From: JBOFOR01 sp051654865
Lineage (GTDB): Bacteria; Bacillota; Clostridia; Peptostreptococcales; Peptostreptococcaceae
DNA length: 64,000 nt
NCBI GenBank assembly: GCA_051654865.1
Contig: JBOFYV010000124.1
Location: forward strand, 117,504-181,503
Reading direction: 5' to 3'
The notes under the pieces are model-generated. The model was not told where the DNA came from. It searched no databases and was given only the letters and a program-made list of their open reading frames with translations. This document shows positions 17,981-27,100 of the stretch, piece by piece. Numbering within the stretch: position 1 is the stretch's first letter; each line of letters opens with the position of its first letter. A program made the position numbers and the translations under genes.

Positions 17981-18751
17981 CTATTTTTTATAAGGAACTT
18001 TTTTAGGCGTAACGTATGGTTCTGGAGTTCCTGTAGGGCCTTGTGGTCCCATATCGCCTTTATCACCCTTAGGTCCTTTAGTACCAGTATCCCCTTTAGG
18101 ACCTTGCGGACCAGCATCCCCTTTGTCTCCTTTAGGGCCTTGTGGTCCAGGAATAGCATTACCTGATATTCCATCGGAACCCTTAGGTCCTTGTGGTCCG
18201 ATATCACCTTTATCACCCTTAGGTCCTTTAGCACCAGTATCCCCTTTATCACCTTTAGGTCCAAGATCACCTTTGTCCCCTTTATCACCTTTAGGACCCA
18301 TAGGGCCAACAGGACCTTGTGTACCTATCCCACTAGTAGAACCACATAATGGGTTTACATATGTTTCTTTACCTAAATCTACATATTGTATAGAACTTAA
18401 TTTTACGTATATAGGACCTTTACCAGAAGATGTTTTCCCCATAACAGCACAATGATTTACGTCGCATATACGCAATCTTAAAATACAATTACTATCAGTT
18501 AATTTTAATCCAACAACTTTTCCTCTAGCGCAACTTAATATTTGATAAATCTGACAATCACATAAATCCATAGGATATACAAACATTGGATACATACTTT
18601 TACCCATAGATTTATTAGATTCTTTTTTTGGTTTACATATCTTAGTATCACAACCACAATTTTTAGTTTGTTTAGACTCACATCCACAAGCTTTTTCATG
18701 GTGTTTAGGAAGATTGCAACAATTGTCTTTACTCATACAGTCTTTACTCAT
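17981..18751 (-). CDS. Collagen-like protein with cysteine-rich N-terminal half, probable exosporium/spore surface protein
   Basis: 256 aa from ATG 18751, which has GGAGTG 8 nt upstream; a longer frame to 18796 lacks a ribosome site. Residues 1-50 are Cys-rich (NCCN, CGCES, NCGCD). The middle is a compact domain with CDCQIYQILSC and RLRICDVNHC. The C-terminal half is about 32 Gly-X-Y triplets, mainly GPK, GDK, GPQ and GDT, broken once by a 5-residue GNAIP step, and ends in a short Pro/Lys tail. No signal peptide is evident. Triple-helix surface proteins of clostridial spores such as BclA are the nearest known kind, but the domain order here differs. Role inferred. Confidence 0.8.
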   Translation of the reverse strand: MSKDCMSKDNCCNLPKHHEKACGCESKQTKNCGCDTKICKPKKESNKSMGKSMYPMFVYPMDLCDCQIYQILSCARGKVVGLKLTDSNCILRLRICDVNHCAVMGKTSSGKGPIYVKLSSIQYVDLGKETYVNPLCGSTSGIGTQGPVGPMGPKGDKGDKGDLGPKGDKGDTGAKGPKGDKGDIGPQGPKGSDGISGNAIPGPQGPKGDKGDAGPQGPKGDTGTKGPKGDKGDMGPQGPTGTPEPYVTPKKVPYKK

Positions 18752-18866
18752 ATATACAACACTCCATGTTAAATATTTTTGTATAGTAATTTTCACTACT
18801 TAGTTTAAATATATGATTACTTGGACAAAAATGAGACTCTTAAATGCCTAAATTTTAAAAAGTATG

Positions 18867-18994
18867 TTTACAATTAAAGTGTATTAAGTATATAATACAC
18901 TTATAATAATTTAGATAAAGTGTATTATATGCTTAATACATAATTGGGGAAAGTTAAAAAATTTAAAAACAGTGTATTAAGTGTATAATACACT
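18867..18994 (+). promoter_or_regulatory. Promoter with three GntR-type operators for the ABC operon
   Basis: TTTACA (18867-18872), 18-bp spacer, TATAAT (18891-18896). Three copies of AAGTGTATTA-N6-TAATACACTT: 18877-18902 (perfect 10-bp arms, covers the -10), 18918-18943 (imperfect), and 18971-18994 (perfect 9-bp arms, just before the ribosome site of the regulator gene). The arrangement argues for autorepression by the adjacent GntR-family protein. Confidence 0.85.
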
Positions 18995-19007
18995 CTAAGG
19001 AGGATAT

Positions 19008-19364
19008 ATGAGTTTTAGTATAGACAATAAGTCTCCTATATATTTACAAATTATAAAATATATACAAAGAAAAATAATAATAGGAGAATTAAATCCAGGA
19101 GAGACAATACCTTCTAGAAGAGATATGGCACTAGAGTTAAAAGTAAATTTGAATACAGTACAAAGAGCATATAAGGAGATGGAGCAAATGGGAATAATTA
19201 ATACTTTTAAAAACTACCAAAGTAATATAACTACAAATGAAGAAATATTAAAGAATATAAAGTCAGAACTTATCAATGAAAGCTTAGATCAATTTATAGA
19301 TAATATGAAATCAATAAAGCTTAGTAAAGAAGAAGTTTTAGAAATAATTAATAATAGATACTAA
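19008..19364 (+). CDS. GntR-family transcriptional regulator, YtrA subfamily
   Basis: 118 aa. The winged helix-turn-helix fills residues 1-75: SPIYLQIIKYI at the start, IPSRRDMALELKVNLNTVQR as recognition region, and YKEMEQMGI. Only a short helical tail follows, which is the YtrA arrangement with no ligand-binding domain. YtrA proteins typically repress ABC transporter operons that they head, matching the genes downstream. Three palindromes upstream are the likely binding sites. ATG at 19008 follows AAGGAGG. Confidence 0.92.
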   Translation: MSFSIDNKSPIYLQIIKYIQRKIIIGELNPGETIPSRRDMALELKVNLNTVQRAYKEMEQMGIINTFKNYQSNITTNEEILKNIKSELINESLDQFIDNMKSIKLSKEEVLEIINNRY

Positions 19365-19385
19365 TAGGGGCTAGAGGAGAGTAAT

Positions 19386-20102
19386 ATGATAGAAGTAAAA
19401 AATGTAACTAAGACATACAAAAAAACAAGTAGATTAATAAATAAGAATTTTAAAGCTCTTGATAATGTAAGTTTTAATATAGAAAAAGGTAAAATAACAG
19501 GTCTATTAGGGATAAATGGAGTAGGAAAATCCACAGTTATGAAAGCTATTTGCGGGCTTATAAAAATCGACAGTGGAAAAATATTAATAGATGGAGAAAA
19601 ATTAAATAAAGATACCTATAACAAGCTAGCTTTTGTTCCAGATATAAATACTCATTTTAAAAACATAACAGTTAAAGAAAGCTTTGAATTTATGGATACA
19701 TTTTATACAAAATGGAATAATGAAAGAGCCTATGAAATGCTAAGTATATTTAAGCTAAAGGATAATGAAATAATTGATAATTTATCAAAAGGAAATATAG
19801 CTAGAATAAAGTTAATATTAGGTTTTTGCCAAGAGAGTGATTACTTGTTACTAGATGAACCATTTTCGGGAATAGATATATTTAAACGTAAAGAATTTAT
19901 AGGAACAATAGCACAGTATATGAATGAAAATCAAGGTATTGTAATTACAACTCATGAAATTGAAGAAGTTGAAATGCTAATTGATGATGTTATTATTCTT
20001 GAAGAAGGAAAGGTAATATCTACATTTAATGCAGAAGAAATAAGAGAGATAGAAGGACTATCTATAGTTGAAAAAATGGAGGAAATTTATAGATATGAAT
20101 AA
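19386..20102 (+). CDS. ABC transporter ATP-binding protein
   Basis: 238 aa, one nucleotide-binding domain. Walker A is GINGVGKST, the signature is LSKGN (a variant of LSGGQ common in YtrB/BcrA-like exporters), Walker B is YLLLDEPFSGID, and the switch His is in TTHEIEEVE. It powers the permeases encoded downstream. ATG follows AGAGGAGAG. Its last 8 bases overlap the first permease gene. The substrate is unknown. Confidence 0.95.
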   Translation: MIEVKNVTKTYKKTSRLINKNFKALDNVSFNIEKGKITGLLGINGVGKSTVMKAICGLIKIDSGKILIDGEKLNKDTYNKLAFVPDINTHFKNITVKESFEFMDTFYTKWNNERAYEMLSIFKLKDNEIIDNLSKGNIARIKLILGFCQESDYLLLDEPFSGIDIFKRKEFIGTIAQYMNENQGIVITTHEIEEVEMLIDDVIILEEGKVISTFNAEEIREIEGLSIVEKMEEIYRYE

Positions 20103-20913
20103 ACTTCTTACTTTAGTAAATTTAGAATTAAAAAGACATATGAAGTTTTGTACAATATATATTTTAACTTTCTTTGTTTTAGTATTTGGAATTAATATAT
20201 TTACTATATTGAGAATATATCAAAACACACCATATATAAGTTCATTAATAGATAAATATGGAGGGATTACATATGGTTCAGAAATACTTTCAGGCAATAT
20301 ATACATATTTGGAGCAATAGTTATAGGACTTGTAGGTGGTTTGTTAATATATACAGTAATGATATGGAAAAGTGATTATAGTGATAAAAGCATTTATACT
20401 TTTATTATGCTACCTCAAAATAGATTTTATATCTATTTAGCAAAATTAATATCTGTATTAGTGATAGTTTATAGTTATCTGATTAGCAATATTATAGCTA
20501 TCTTTTTATCAAAAAATATATTTAGCTTAGCATTTAAGAATAAAGGGTTAATAAAAACACTATTATCAAGTGATTTTAATTATAGCGGATTTGGAAAAAT
20601 TATTTTTCCAATAAATTTCATAGATTTTATTATGATATATGGGGTTTGGCTACTTCTTGTTATATCTATATTATTTGTAGTGTGTATTATAGGCTTAAGT
20701 TTTAAAAATAGCTTGAAATTAACATTATTTATTCTGTTAATGTATCCAATTGTAAATATATTTTTACTATTAATATATTCAGATAAAACCTATGAGATAT
20801 TAAATGTATACAGTATTGGTAATATAGGTCTAGATTTGATATTAAATTTGGTAAATATAGTCATATTAAATTCAATTTCATATGTGTTAATAAATAAAAG
20901 AATATATATATAG
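20095..20913 (+). CDS. ABC-2-type permease, first copy
   Basis: 272 aa, about six membrane helices. ATG 20095 is chosen (GGAGG at 20078-20082); an upstream in-frame extension has no ribosome site. A cytoplasmic-loop motif, IWKSDYSDKSIYT followed by RFYIYLAK and VIVYSYL, recurs in the second permease of this operon (IWKKDF, KSIYT, RIYIYMSK, LVYMYI). The two are therefore paralogues, probably forming a heterodimeric channel with the upstream ATPase. Confidence 0.85.
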   Translation: MNKLLTLVNLELKRHMKFCTIYILTFFVLVFGINIFTILRIYQNTPYISSLIDKYGGITYGSEILSGNIYIFGAIVIGLVGGLLIYTVMIWKSDYSDKSIYTFIMLPQNRFYIYLAKLISVLVIVYSYLISNIIAIFLSKNIFSLAFKNKGLIKTLLSSDFNYSGFGKIIFPINFIDFIMIYGVWLLLVISILFVVCIIGLSFKNSLKLTLFILLMYPIVNIFLLLIYSDKTYEILNVYSIGNIGLDLILNLVNIVILNSISYVLINKRIYI

Positions 20914-20924
20914 GTGGGGGAATC

Positions 20925-22142
20925 ATGAAACTAAATTCAAAATTACCTATTATAATAATAGGTTTTGCAATTACCATGTTTTTAAGTATTTCAATAAACA
21001 ATAATAATAGAAAACCACAAATAGAAACAATACGTGGTCATATAAGTGACTTAGATAAAATTGATATAAGAATTAAAGAGTATGAATCTAGTATATACTA
21101 TGATTTTACACATACAATCAATAGTAAAAATGAAGTGATTACAACAAAAGAAAAGAAGAGTGATAGATATTTTAAAGAACAAATATATACTGAATTATTA
21201 GATGTGAGTTGTGGACAAGATTATATATCTTACATTGGATACGAAATAGATTATTCAAAGGATAAAAATCAAATATATTTTATAGTTGATGAGAGAAAAA
21301 CTAATGATACATATAAGATATTTGATAATCAAGGAAAAGATGAAAAAATTATAAATAAAGATCCAAAGCTAAGGGATATGAATAGAACAAAATATAAACT
21401 AGAGTATCCTGATATTTCCCCGGAAATAGAACAAGCTAATATACTAGCTTCTTATAGGTATAAAGGCGAATTATATGTAATTAGTAACCATGCATCTAAG
21501 TATTATTCAGAATCTATATACGGCAAAAATAGTTTGAATATTTCTAAATTAGATAAAAAAACTAAGAAGTTAAAAAGTGTAAATAATATCGATTTAAAAG
21601 AAAAAATTAAAGAATTAAATTTTTTAGCTGGAGATGAAATTATAAGTTATGATAAAGTTATTTCATATAAGGACACTATTTACACAATAGTTGTTGTGAA
21701 TAAATATGATAATAGCAATAATGAGGGGGATGATATATATCTATTAGAGTATAATTTGTCATCAGATGATAGCACATTATATGAAATTAATATAAATAAC
21801 TCTCTTAACTTTGCGGATATATTATTTGAAAATAACAAGTTAAAAATTATTTTGTCAGATACTCGTAAAGATATAGATTTATTTTACACTCAATATGATA
21901 TAAGCACAAAAGAAATAGAAAAAGAATTTAAAATAACTCTAGAGAAGCGTAAAAGAAATGAGAAAGATAGATTTATAAAAAATGCGATTATAAAAGATGA
22001 TAACATCTATATTACCGTTCTAGATAGCTCTATACATGGATTAGACAAAATAGATGAGAGTATATATGTAATTGATATAGATAATAGATGTATAACATAT
22101 GAGGGTAGAGTGGTAGGATATCAAATTGAAAATATTTATTAA
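20925..22142 (+). CDS. Membrane-anchored extracytoplasmic protein, first copy (propeller-like)
   Basis: 405 aa of unknown family. One N-terminal hydrophobic helix (about residues 8-25) works as an uncleaved anchor or signal. The rest is hydrophilic with repeating beta-strand blocks (QIYFIVDE, ELYVISNH, TIYTIVVVN, NIYITVLD), suggesting a beta-propeller-like ectodomain. The region just after the anchor (ETIRGHISDLDKIDIRI) matches the second copy at 22981 (KTIEGDIKELDDISIVY). It sits between the two permease genes and is likely an accessory or sensor subunit. ATG follows GGTGGGGG. Confidence 0.7.
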   Translation: MKLNSKLPIIIIGFAITMFLSISINNNNRKPQIETIRGHISDLDKIDIRIKEYESSIYYDFTHTINSKNEVITTKEKKSDRYFKEQIYTELLDVSCGQDYISYIGYEIDYSKDKNQIYFIVDERKTNDTYKIFDNQGKDEKIINKDPKLRDMNRTKYKLEYPDISPEIEQANILASYRYKGELYVISNHASKYYSESIYGKNSLNISKLDKKTKKLKSVNNIDLKEKIKELNFLAGDEIISYDKVISYKDTIYTIVVVNKYDNSNNEGDDIYLLEYNLSSDDSTLYEININNSLNFADILFENNKLKIILSDTRKDIDLFYTQYDISTKEIEKEFKITLEKRKRNEKDRFIKNAIIKDDNIYITVLDSSIHGLDKIDESIYVIDIDNRCITYEGRVVGYQIENIY

Positions 22143-22174
22143 ATATTTTTATTTAGATTAAGGAGTTGAGTATA

Positions 22175-22969
22175 GTGGATAAATTAATGTATCTTTTCAA
22201 TTTTGAATTTAAAAGAAACAAAGAGGCATATTTTAATATAGTAACAATAAGTTGCACAATATTTTTATTTGATATTATATTTAATTTGTACAAATATAAT
22301 AAGGTAATGACTAAAGTAATAGGCACAAGGTTAACAACACTTACGAATAGGATAGGAAGTACTAGTTTTGAGAATTTATTAAACCAAGAAATGATGAGCA
22401 TATTTGTATATGGACTAATAGTTTGTATATTATATTCTATTGTTATTTGGAAAAAGGATTTCTCATCAAGTAACAAGAGTATATATACCCTAGCTACAAT
22501 TCCTTTAGGAAGAATATATATATATATGAGTAAGTTTTTGAATATACTATGCTTAGTTTATATGTATATTACAGGGTTTATGGTATTAACATTAGTAGCA
22601 TACAATATTTTGCCTAGATTTATGGAGGGTAATGTAGTTAGTTTTGGATTTGCAAAGGACACAATATATATATTAGGAAAATATATTCCTTACAGCATAG
22701 AACAATTTGTATTAGTTTATGTGTTTTTAATGAGTAGTGCAATATCACTATTGTTTACATTAGTATTAATTAAACATCTTTTAAAGAGCAATGTGAAATT
22801 TATAGGAATATTAATTATAGGATTTATAGGCTTTTCTATGCTAAATAATTTAATCTTAAATAAAATAACTTTAATTAGCTTAAATACAATAATTGTTTGT
22901 TTATCAATTTTTATAATTAGTATTTGTACTTTAATAAACATAAAAATATTAAACACAATGGATTTTTAA
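22175..22969 (+). CDS. ABC-2-type permease, second copy
   Basis: 264 aa, about six membrane helices; paralogue of the permease at 20095 by the shared IWKxDxS / KSIYT / RxYIY motifs. GTG at 22175 is chosen because AAGGAG (22159-22164) lies 10 nt upstream; a TTG at 22166 is too close to that site. The long first extracellular loop has LTTLTNRIGSTSFENLL. It follows the first ectodomain gene by 32 bp. Confidence 0.82.
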   Translation: MDKLMYLFNFEFKRNKEAYFNIVTISCTIFLFDIIFNLYKYNKVMTKVIGTRLTTLTNRIGSTSFENLLNQEMMSIFVYGLIVCILYSIVIWKKDFSSSNKSIYTLATIPLGRIYIYMSKFLNILCLVYMYITGFMVLTLVAYNILPRFMEGNVVSFGFAKDTIYILGKYIPYSIEQFVLVYVFLMSSAISLLFTLVLIKHLLKSNVKFIGILIIGFIGFSMLNNLILNKITLISLNTIIVCLSIFIISICTLINIKILNTMDF

Positions 22970-22980
22970 AGGGGGAAAGT

Positions 22981-24225
22981 ATGAAAAGAGGATATACAAA
23001 GATTAGTGTAATAATAGGAACTATGTTGATTATGATTGTTGCATTCAATACTATGTCTAAGAATAAAGTAGATATAAAAACTATAGAAGGTGATATAAAA
23101 GAACTTGATGATATAAGTATTGTATACACTCCGGCTATTAAGGATTTTAAAAAAGAAGAAATAGTAATAAATAAGGATGGCATTACAAGTGTTATAAAAT
23201 CAGAAAGTACAATAGGAAGAGATTTTATAAGAAGTAGTAGTGAACATAATGATATAGTAAAGAATAAATTTGTAGAAACTATTTATGAAAATGAAGACTA
23301 CATAGGAATAATAGATATAGATGGGATTTATGGTGGATTTGATAATAAAAGTGGTAAGTACACAAGAGTAATAGAAAAAAATAAAAAAACTAAAGAAATT
23401 AATGAATATATAATTCCATTAGATTTAAAAGAAGTACCAGAAAACTATCTGCTTACACCTTATTACTCTACAAAATACAAAGATTGTATATATACGGTAT
23501 CATTAGACTATAACGAAGGATTAAGTGATATATATATATTAAAAACTAACCTTAAAAATAATGAAAGTAAAATAATATTTAAGAAAGACAAACTCAAGGA
23601 AATGCAAGAAGGGGAGATTACCTTTACTCAAGATAACAAGATATATATTCAAGTTATGGATTCTTTAGAGTATTTAAAATCATATTTTTTTGTATATGAT
23701 ATTGAGCAAAATAGTATGAGTAAAAGTAATGAATTTATGAACTCAAAACTTAACGATGGTGACCTATTAAATAAAAAGGTATATGACTACAATATAGTAG
23801 ATAATAAATTAAATATACTTATAAAAGGCGATAATACTTATAAAAGCGATGAAGGGAATATAAGAAAGTTAATATACAATATTGATGGAGATAATGTAAT
23901 ATTAGAACAAAAAATAAAATATAATCTAAATATAGATTTTAGTTATTATTTATCTCATGTAGGAGATTATTATGATGACAAGGGTAGACTTTTAGGTATA
24001 AAGAATGTAAAAATGGTAGATGATAAAATATACTATATTTATCAAGATACACCTGTTTTAGATAGAAAAACAAATAATAATGGAAGTAGGATAATAATAC
24101 AGGGGAATAAGCCTGTGGAATTATTAGTATTTGATACAAATAAAAATAAAACAGTATATAAAGGCGAAATCATAGCTGGGGATAAAGAAATCGGTAAGAA
24201 ACTATTTCTTGTAAAAGACTATTGA
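22981..24225 (+). CDS. Membrane-anchored extracytoplasmic protein, second copy (propeller-like)
   Basis: 414 aa, paralogue of the protein at 20925. ATG 22981 follows AAAGGGGGAAAG; an in-frame extension into the preceding gene is rejected. It has an N-terminal anchor helix (about residues 8-22), then KTIEGDIKELDDISIVY, then repeating strands such as CIYTVSLDY, KIYIQVMD, KLNILIKG and KIYYIYQ. It ends the operon. Pairing of one ectodomain with each permease suggests a duplicated cassette. Function unknown. Confidence 0.7.
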   Translation: MKRGYTKISVIIGTMLIMIVAFNTMSKNKVDIKTIEGDIKELDDISIVYTPAIKDFKKEEIVINKDGITSVIKSESTIGRDFIRSSSEHNDIVKNKFVETIYENEDYIGIIDIDGIYGGFDNKSGKYTRVIEKNKKTKEINEYIIPLDLKEVPENYLLTPYYSTKYKDCIYTVSLDYNEGLSDIYILKTNLKNNESKIIFKKDKLKEMQEGEITFTQDNKIYIQVMDSLEYLKSYFFVYDIEQNSMSKSNEFMNSKLNDGDLLNKKVYDYNIVDNKLNILIKGDNTYKSDEGNIRKLIYNIDGDNVILEQKIKYNLNIDFSYYLSHVGDYYDDKGRLLGIKNVKMVDDKIYYIYQDTPVLDRKTNNNGSRIIIQGNKPVELLVFDTNKNKTVYKGEIIAGDKEIGKKLFLVKDY

Positions 24226-24353
24226 TATAATATGAAGAAAAATTCAAATAGTGTATACTTAAAACTAATGACAAACCTTACTTAATATGGTATATTACAC
24301 TTACAAATAATGATTATATATCAAAGATATAGTGAGGAAATTTGGGAGGTAAT

Positions 24354-25517
24354 ATGAAGATAGATTGGAATAAAAGATATACAACTATTTCGGTTTATTC
24401 ATTTATTGTTATATGCTGTAGTATAGTTTTTTATAGTATATTAGACAAAATGAGTGAGTTTACCAATCAACTAGGATGGGTGATATCAACATTACAACCT
24501 TTTATAATAGGTTTTGTAATAGCATATTTATTAAACTTTATCTTAGTTTTTATTGAAAATCGAATTTTAGTACATGAAAAAATAAAAAGTCTAAGTCAGA
24601 AGTCAAAAAGAGGAATCGGTATATTACTTACATATATAGTAGCGTTTGTTATAATGTACTTATTTATACAATTTGTATTACCTCAAGTAGTAGATAGTAT
24701 AGTAGGACTTGTTAATGATATACCTACATATGTTGCAAATTTAACTGTATTAATAGAAGATTTAAGCTCTAAACTTGATTTAAACAATGAATATATCGGA
24801 ATGGCAATGGATAAGTGGAATGAGTTTATAAATTATACTATAAATATATTAACAAACTTATTGCCTGTACTAGCGAATACTGTAAAAACTATAGCGTCAA
24901 GTGTTTGGAATATAATACTGGGAATAATAATCTCAATATATATGTTAATAGACAAAGAAAAATTTGCAGCATCTACTAAAAAAGTAGTATATGCTATGTT
25001 TTCTAAGCAAAATGCAGATACAATAGTTGAATTAGGGAATAGAAGTAATGATACTTTTGGTAAGTTCTTAAGTGGAAAGATTATAGATTCTGTAATAATT
25101 GGTATATTAACATTTATAATACTTACAGTAACTAAAATGCCATTTGCAATATTAGTATCAGTGATAGTAGGTATAACAAATATTATACCATTCTTTGGAC
25201 CATTTATTGGAGCGATACCATCATTTATAATAATAATGTTTGTATCTCCTGTAAAGGCGTTATGGTTCTTACTAATAATAGTTATAATACAACAATTAGA
25301 TGGAAATATAATCGGACCTAAGATATTAGGGGATTCTATTGGTATATCAGCATTTTGGATATTATTCTCTATTTTAGTTGCAGGTAAATTATTAGGGCTA
25401 GTAGGAATGATAATAGGGGTTCCGCTATTTGCTATAATATATTCTGTAATTAAAGATATAGTAGAGGCTAGATTAGCTAAAAAAGGATTACCTAGCGATA
25501 CCAAAGATTATCTATAA
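24354..25517 (+). CDS. AI-2E family transporter (PF01594)
   Basis: 387 aa from ATG 24354 behind GGGAGGT. About eight membrane helices, with the long loop after the third helix typical of this family and the C-terminal block GPFIGAIPSFIIIM, QQLDGNIIGPKILGDSIGI, and GKLLGLVGMIIGVP. Members include quorum-signal exporters and Na+/H+ antiporters; the substrate cannot be told. Monocistronic, with a terminator directly after it. Confidence 0.92.
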   Translation: MKIDWNKRYTTISVYSFIVICCSIVFYSILDKMSEFTNQLGWVISTLQPFIIGFVIAYLLNFILVFIENRILVHEKIKSLSQKSKRGIGILLTYIVAFVIMYLFIQFVLPQVVDSIVGLVNDIPTYVANLTVLIEDLSSKLDLNNEYIGMAMDKWNEFINYTINILTNLLPVLANTVKTIASSVWNIILGIIISIYMLIDKEKFAASTKKVVYAMFSKQNADTIVELGNRSNDTFGKFLSGKIIDSVIIGILTFIILTVTKMPFAILVSVIVGITNIIPFFGPFIGAIPSFIIIMFVSPVKALWFLLIIVIIQQLDGNIIGPKILGDSIGISAFWILFSILVAGKLLGLVGMIIGVPLFAIIYSVIKDIVEARLAKKGLPSDTKDYL

Positions 25518-25522
25518 AGAAT

Positions 25523-25557
25523 AAAAACTGTGTTAAGTATATTAACACAGTTTTTTT
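25523..25557. terminator. Bidirectional terminator
   Basis: AAACTGTGTTAA pairs with TTAACACAGTTT around GTATA, with A run on the left and T run on the right; it serves the AI-2E gene and the convergent DUF3810 gene. Confidence 0.85.
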
Positions 25558-25558
25558 A

Positions 25559-26692
25559 TTAATCTAAATATGGATAAAGGTTATAATAAGTTAATAATAA
25601 ATCTACCATTTTACCATAGCTGCCAGTTCCATCTTTTACTCCATTTGCTTTTAAATAAGAATCATTAAATTTATTTGATACCTCATCAATTTTTCCTTCA
25701 TATTTATTCCAAAAAATTTGATTATTTTTTAAATCTGTCATAACCTCATTAGATATTTTTTTAGTAAGTATTTTGTACGAATCATAGTCAACTCTAGATA
25801 GTGCATTAGCAGTATGGTTTAGGGCTAGTATATAGCCTGAATATTTAAAATCAATATCAGGATGATTAATAGAGGCTAAATAGCCTATAAAATTTGCTTC
25901 ATCTTCACTAGCAAATCCTCTTTGATGAGCCATCTCATGCAGTGTTGTAGAGGGAATATATAAGTCAGGAGTAGCAATGTTAATATTAGCTTCTCCTGTA
26001 AAAGGAAAATATATGCCAGTTATACCTGTGTAGCACATTAAATTAGAGGATATTACATATTTCGGATTAGAATAGTTACCAGCAAGTTGAGGAAAAAAAT
26101 TAGAAATATTATTTACACCTAACTGAGCCCTGGATATAATACCTTTATAATCAGTTTTACATTTCATAACTCCATTGTTATCTTCATCAACCTTTTTACG
26201 AACATCATTAGCTTGACTTATCAAGTGATTATACAAGTTACCTAGTTCTTCAATTGAATGATTAGAAATAGACATATTTTTATTATAGGTTTCATTGTAA
26301 CTAGATATAAGTGTTGTTTGTAATGGTATACGGTTATAGTTTAATCCCCATAAAATTATAAATAGAAAATATGCTATAGAAAGAAAAGATAAAATGTTTA
26401 GCATATACTTTTTTATTAAAGATACAGTTGAATTCTTATTTTTATAAATAGATATAATCAGATGTATTACAGAAAGAATAATGGATAAAACTATAATATA
26501 CATACTAAGTTCATATAATGAAAATGGAAATATACCACTAATTTTGCTAAGAAGCATAACTGTATATTTGTTAATATATGAAGAGTAATACTTATCTATT
26601 AAATCTGGAAAACTAGAAGCGAAATAGTTTATAAGTAGTGCGATTGGAAATAGTAATAATGATAGTAGTTTAAATTTAATTATAGTAATCAA
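25559..26692 (-). CDS. DUF3810 membrane metalloprotein
   Basis: About 377 aa. Three hydrophobic helices lie in the first 120 residues, followed by a large extracytoplasmic domain with the zinc-type motif HEMAHQRGF and a downstream EDEANFIGY Glu, as in DUF3810 proteins. Probably a membrane-anchored metallopeptidase; the substrate is unknown. The start is unclear: AAGGAGG abuts a TTG at 26692, leaving no spacer, while in-frame ATT and ATA codons lie 3-12 nt after it. Confidence 0.82.
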   Translation of the reverse strand: MITIIKFKLLSLLLFPIALLINYFASSFPDLIDKYYSSYINKYTVMLLSKISGIFPFSLYELSMYIIVLSIILSVIHLIISIYKNKNSTVSLIKKYMLNILSFLSIAYFLFIILWGLNYNRIPLQTTLISSYNETYNKNMSISNHSIEELGNLYNHLISQANDVRKKVDEDNNGVMKCKTDYKGIISRAQLGVNNISNFFPQLAGNYSNPKYVISSNLMCYTGITGIYFPFTGEANINIATPDLYIPSTTLHEMAHQRGFASEDEANFIGYLASINHPDIDFKYSGYILALNHTANALSRVDYDSYKILTKKISNEVMTDLKNNQIFWNKYEGKIDEVSNKFNDSYLKANGVKDGTGSYGKMVDLLLTYYNLYPYLD

Positions 26693-26798
26693 CCTCCTTA
26701 AATATATTATATCATGAATAGCTATAGGTATTTGAGTAAATAAAAGTAGTATGTTATAATGTAATGAAATTTATTACTACTTATAGAAAGGAAATAAA

Positions 26799-27035
26799 AT
26801 GAAAATTTTAACAATTAAGTTAACAAGAGATAATTTTAACTTCAGATTTAAACAGTATGAGGGTATGTTTTTTCAAGCAACAATCGAAGAAAATAATGAA
26901 ATAATAAGATATAAGATAACAAAAGACAAAGAAGGAAAAGAGCTAAAAGAATTTGGAAATACCCATATTAAGGATTCTAATATGTTGTATATACCTCAGA
27001 TTGAAGCATATATAGATTTAAAAACTGTTAAATAA
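26799..27035 (+). CDS. Small hypothetical protein (78 aa)
   Basis: I do not recognise it. It is charged, soluble and without signal or membrane segment, and its strand-rich pattern (MKILTIKLTRDNF, FFQATIEE, YIDLKTVK) suggests a single small beta fold. ATG at 26799 follows GAAAGGAA. It stands alone between divergent DUF3810 and a convergent transporter gene, with its own bidirectional terminator. Confidence 0.65.
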   Translation: MKILTIKLTRDNFNFRFKQYEGMFFQATIEENNEIIRYKITKDKEGKELKEFGNTHIKDSNMLYIPQIEAYIDLKTVK

Positions 27036-27086
27036 TATAAAAGAAGGATTATATACTACAACAATAGTTATAATCCTTCTTTTATA
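27036..27086. terminator. Bidirectional terminator
   Basis: ATAAAAGAAGGATTA pairs with TAATCCTTCTTTTAT (27071-27085) around a 20-nt loop. Confidence 0.8.
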
Positions 27087-27100
27087 TTATTATAAATATA

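Noticed and set aside
18123..18455. Plus-strand open frame rich in Gly, Pro, Leu and Ser
   Set aside because: It is the antisense reading of the collagen Gly-X-Y repeats and has no ribosome site.
24833..25504. Long minus-strand open frame of 223 codons
   Set aside because: It is antisense to the AI-2E transporter gene; its Ile/Asn-rich composition comes from the complementary strand and no ribosome site is present.
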